DNA of 6,707 nucleotides, taken from contig JBBPYA010000276.1 of assembly GCA_038200385.1 (NCBI GenBank), positions 1-6,707 on the forward strand, in the 5' to 3' direction. The notes below the pieces were generated by a model. The model saw only the letters and a program-made list of their open reading frames with translations, was not told where the DNA came from and ran no database searches. Positions 6,160-6,707 of this stretch are shown here, piece by piece. How positions within the stretch are numbered: position 1 is the first letter of the stretch; the number at the start of each line of letters is the position of its first letter. Both the position numbers and the translations under genes were made by a program. This stretch comes from JBBPYA01 sp038200385 (lineage in GTDB: Bacteria > Actinomycetota > Actinomycetes > Mycobacteriales > Geodermatophilaceae).

Positions 6160-6707
6160 ATGAGGCGGACGATCGTGGCGGCCCTGGCCGCCAGGTGGCG
6201 GCGTACGACCTGGCCGTGCAGTACACCCCCGCCACGGGACGTCCTGCGCGGTGTCGCCACGATCAGCGCGCACGCCACCGCGAACCTGTCCTCCTTCAAC
6301 CTGGACCTCGACGGGTTGACCGTCCGCTCGATCACCGTCGGGCGGACGGCAGCCACCTGGACCCGCGACGGCGGCGAGCTCAACGTCACCCCCGCGGCCG
6401 GGCTGCGCACCGGGTCGGCATTCACCACAGTCGTGCGCTACGACGGGGTGCCCAAGACCCTGGGCTCCCGGCTGATCGGTGGGTCCGGCTTCAGCCACAC
6501 CGACGACAGGGCGCTCGTGGTCGGCGAGCCCGACGTGGCCGCCACCTGGTTCCCGGGCAACGACCACCCCAGCGACAAGGCGACGTACACGCTGGGCGTC
6601 ACCGTGCCGGCCGGGCTGCAGGTGGTGTCCAACGGGGTTCCCACCGGCCAGAACACCGCGGCCGGGTGGACCACCTGGTCCTGGGCCGAGCCCGAGCCCG
6701 AGCCGAT
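6160..6707 (+). CDS. Secreted-type M1 family aminopeptidase, N-terminal domain, 5' end damaged, runs off right edge
   Basis: From 6238 to the edge, one frame gives DVLRGVATISAHATANLSSFNLDLDGLTV, then HTDDRALVVGEPDVAATWFPGNDHPSDKATYT, VPAGLQVVSNG and GWTTWSW...EP, the N-terminal beta domain of M1 zinc aminopeptidases (aminopeptidase N type). The zinc-binding HExxH lies beyond the window. The start proposed is ATG 6160, whose MRRTIVAALAA looks like the beginning of a signal peptide, 16 bases after the protease stop and without a clear ribosome site. The family's opening strand, VAAYDLAVQYTPAT, is visible at 6195-6236 but in a different frame. The reading frame therefore changes near 6192 and returns with one extra base near 6236-6238. 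Most of the signal peptide and linker seems missing. The reading frame from 6160 stays open, but its residues 12-26 would be wrong. Probable partner of the protease in extracellular peptide breakdown. Confidence 0.72.
   Translation, partial: MRRTIVAALAARWRRTTWPCSTPPPRDVLRGVATISAHATANLSSFNLDLDGLTVRSITVGRTAATWTRDGGELNVTPAAGLRTGSAFTTVVRYDGVPKTLGSRLIGGSGFSHTDDRALVVGEPDVAATWFPGNDHPSDKATYTLGVTVPAGLQVVSNGVPTGQNTAAGWTTWSWAEPEPEP

Noticed and set aside
5043..6428. A 461-codon minus-strand open frame opposite the protease and aminopeptidase
   Set aside because: The plus strand shows clear protease motifs and catalytic residues; the opposite frame is compositionally typical of GC-driven spurious frames.

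Overview
The window comes from a very GC-rich genome whose genes carry C or G at almost every third codon position. The gene set (an actinobacterial LigB-type ATP-dependent DNA ligase, a streptogrisin-like secreted protease, a secreted-type M1 aminopeptidase) points to an actinobacterium such as a soil actinomycete. The exact genus cannot be read from the sequence. I see no phage, transposon, CRISPR or RNA-gene signal, and no coherent new multi-gene system.

Layout: (1) Positions 1-269 hold two broken sugar-metabolism genes. One is a piece of a short-chain dehydrogenase/reductase (SDR) on the minus strand that runs off the left edge. The other is the C-terminal tail of an FGGY carbohydrate kinase on the plus strand. 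They meet head to head with both N-terminal halves missing, as if one deletion removed the centre of a divergent pair. (2) 343-1371 (+) is a MetE/UROD-fold protein with a putative zinc site. (3) 1393-1441 is a nested hairpin between convergent genes, probably a two-way terminator. (4) 1479-2972 (-) is an ATP-dependent DNA ligase, LigB type. (5) 2973-3208 is a divergent intergenic region with an AT-richer core and a candidate promoter. (6) 3209-4939 (+) is a large class V aminotransferase/cysteine-desulfurase-like PLP enzyme. (7) 4970-4998 is a perfect 10-bp hairpin, probably its terminator. (8) 5101-6143 (+) is a streptogrisin-like S1 protease with a signal peptide and propeptide but a single-base frameshift near residue 50. 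A Crp-like site lies upstream. (9) 6160 to the right edge (+) is the N-terminal domain of a secreted-type M1 aminopeptidase, with a shortened and frame-disrupted 5' end.

The two peptidase genes lie 16 bases apart and would act together outside the cell: an endopeptidase makes peptides and an aminopeptidase trims them, possibly under cAMP/Crp-type nutritional control. The other genes are standalone units with no visible functional link. The most notable pattern is gene damage: two remnants at the left and separate one-base frame breaks in both peptidases. That suggests either real decay or base-level errors in the assembly, and raw reads would decide which.
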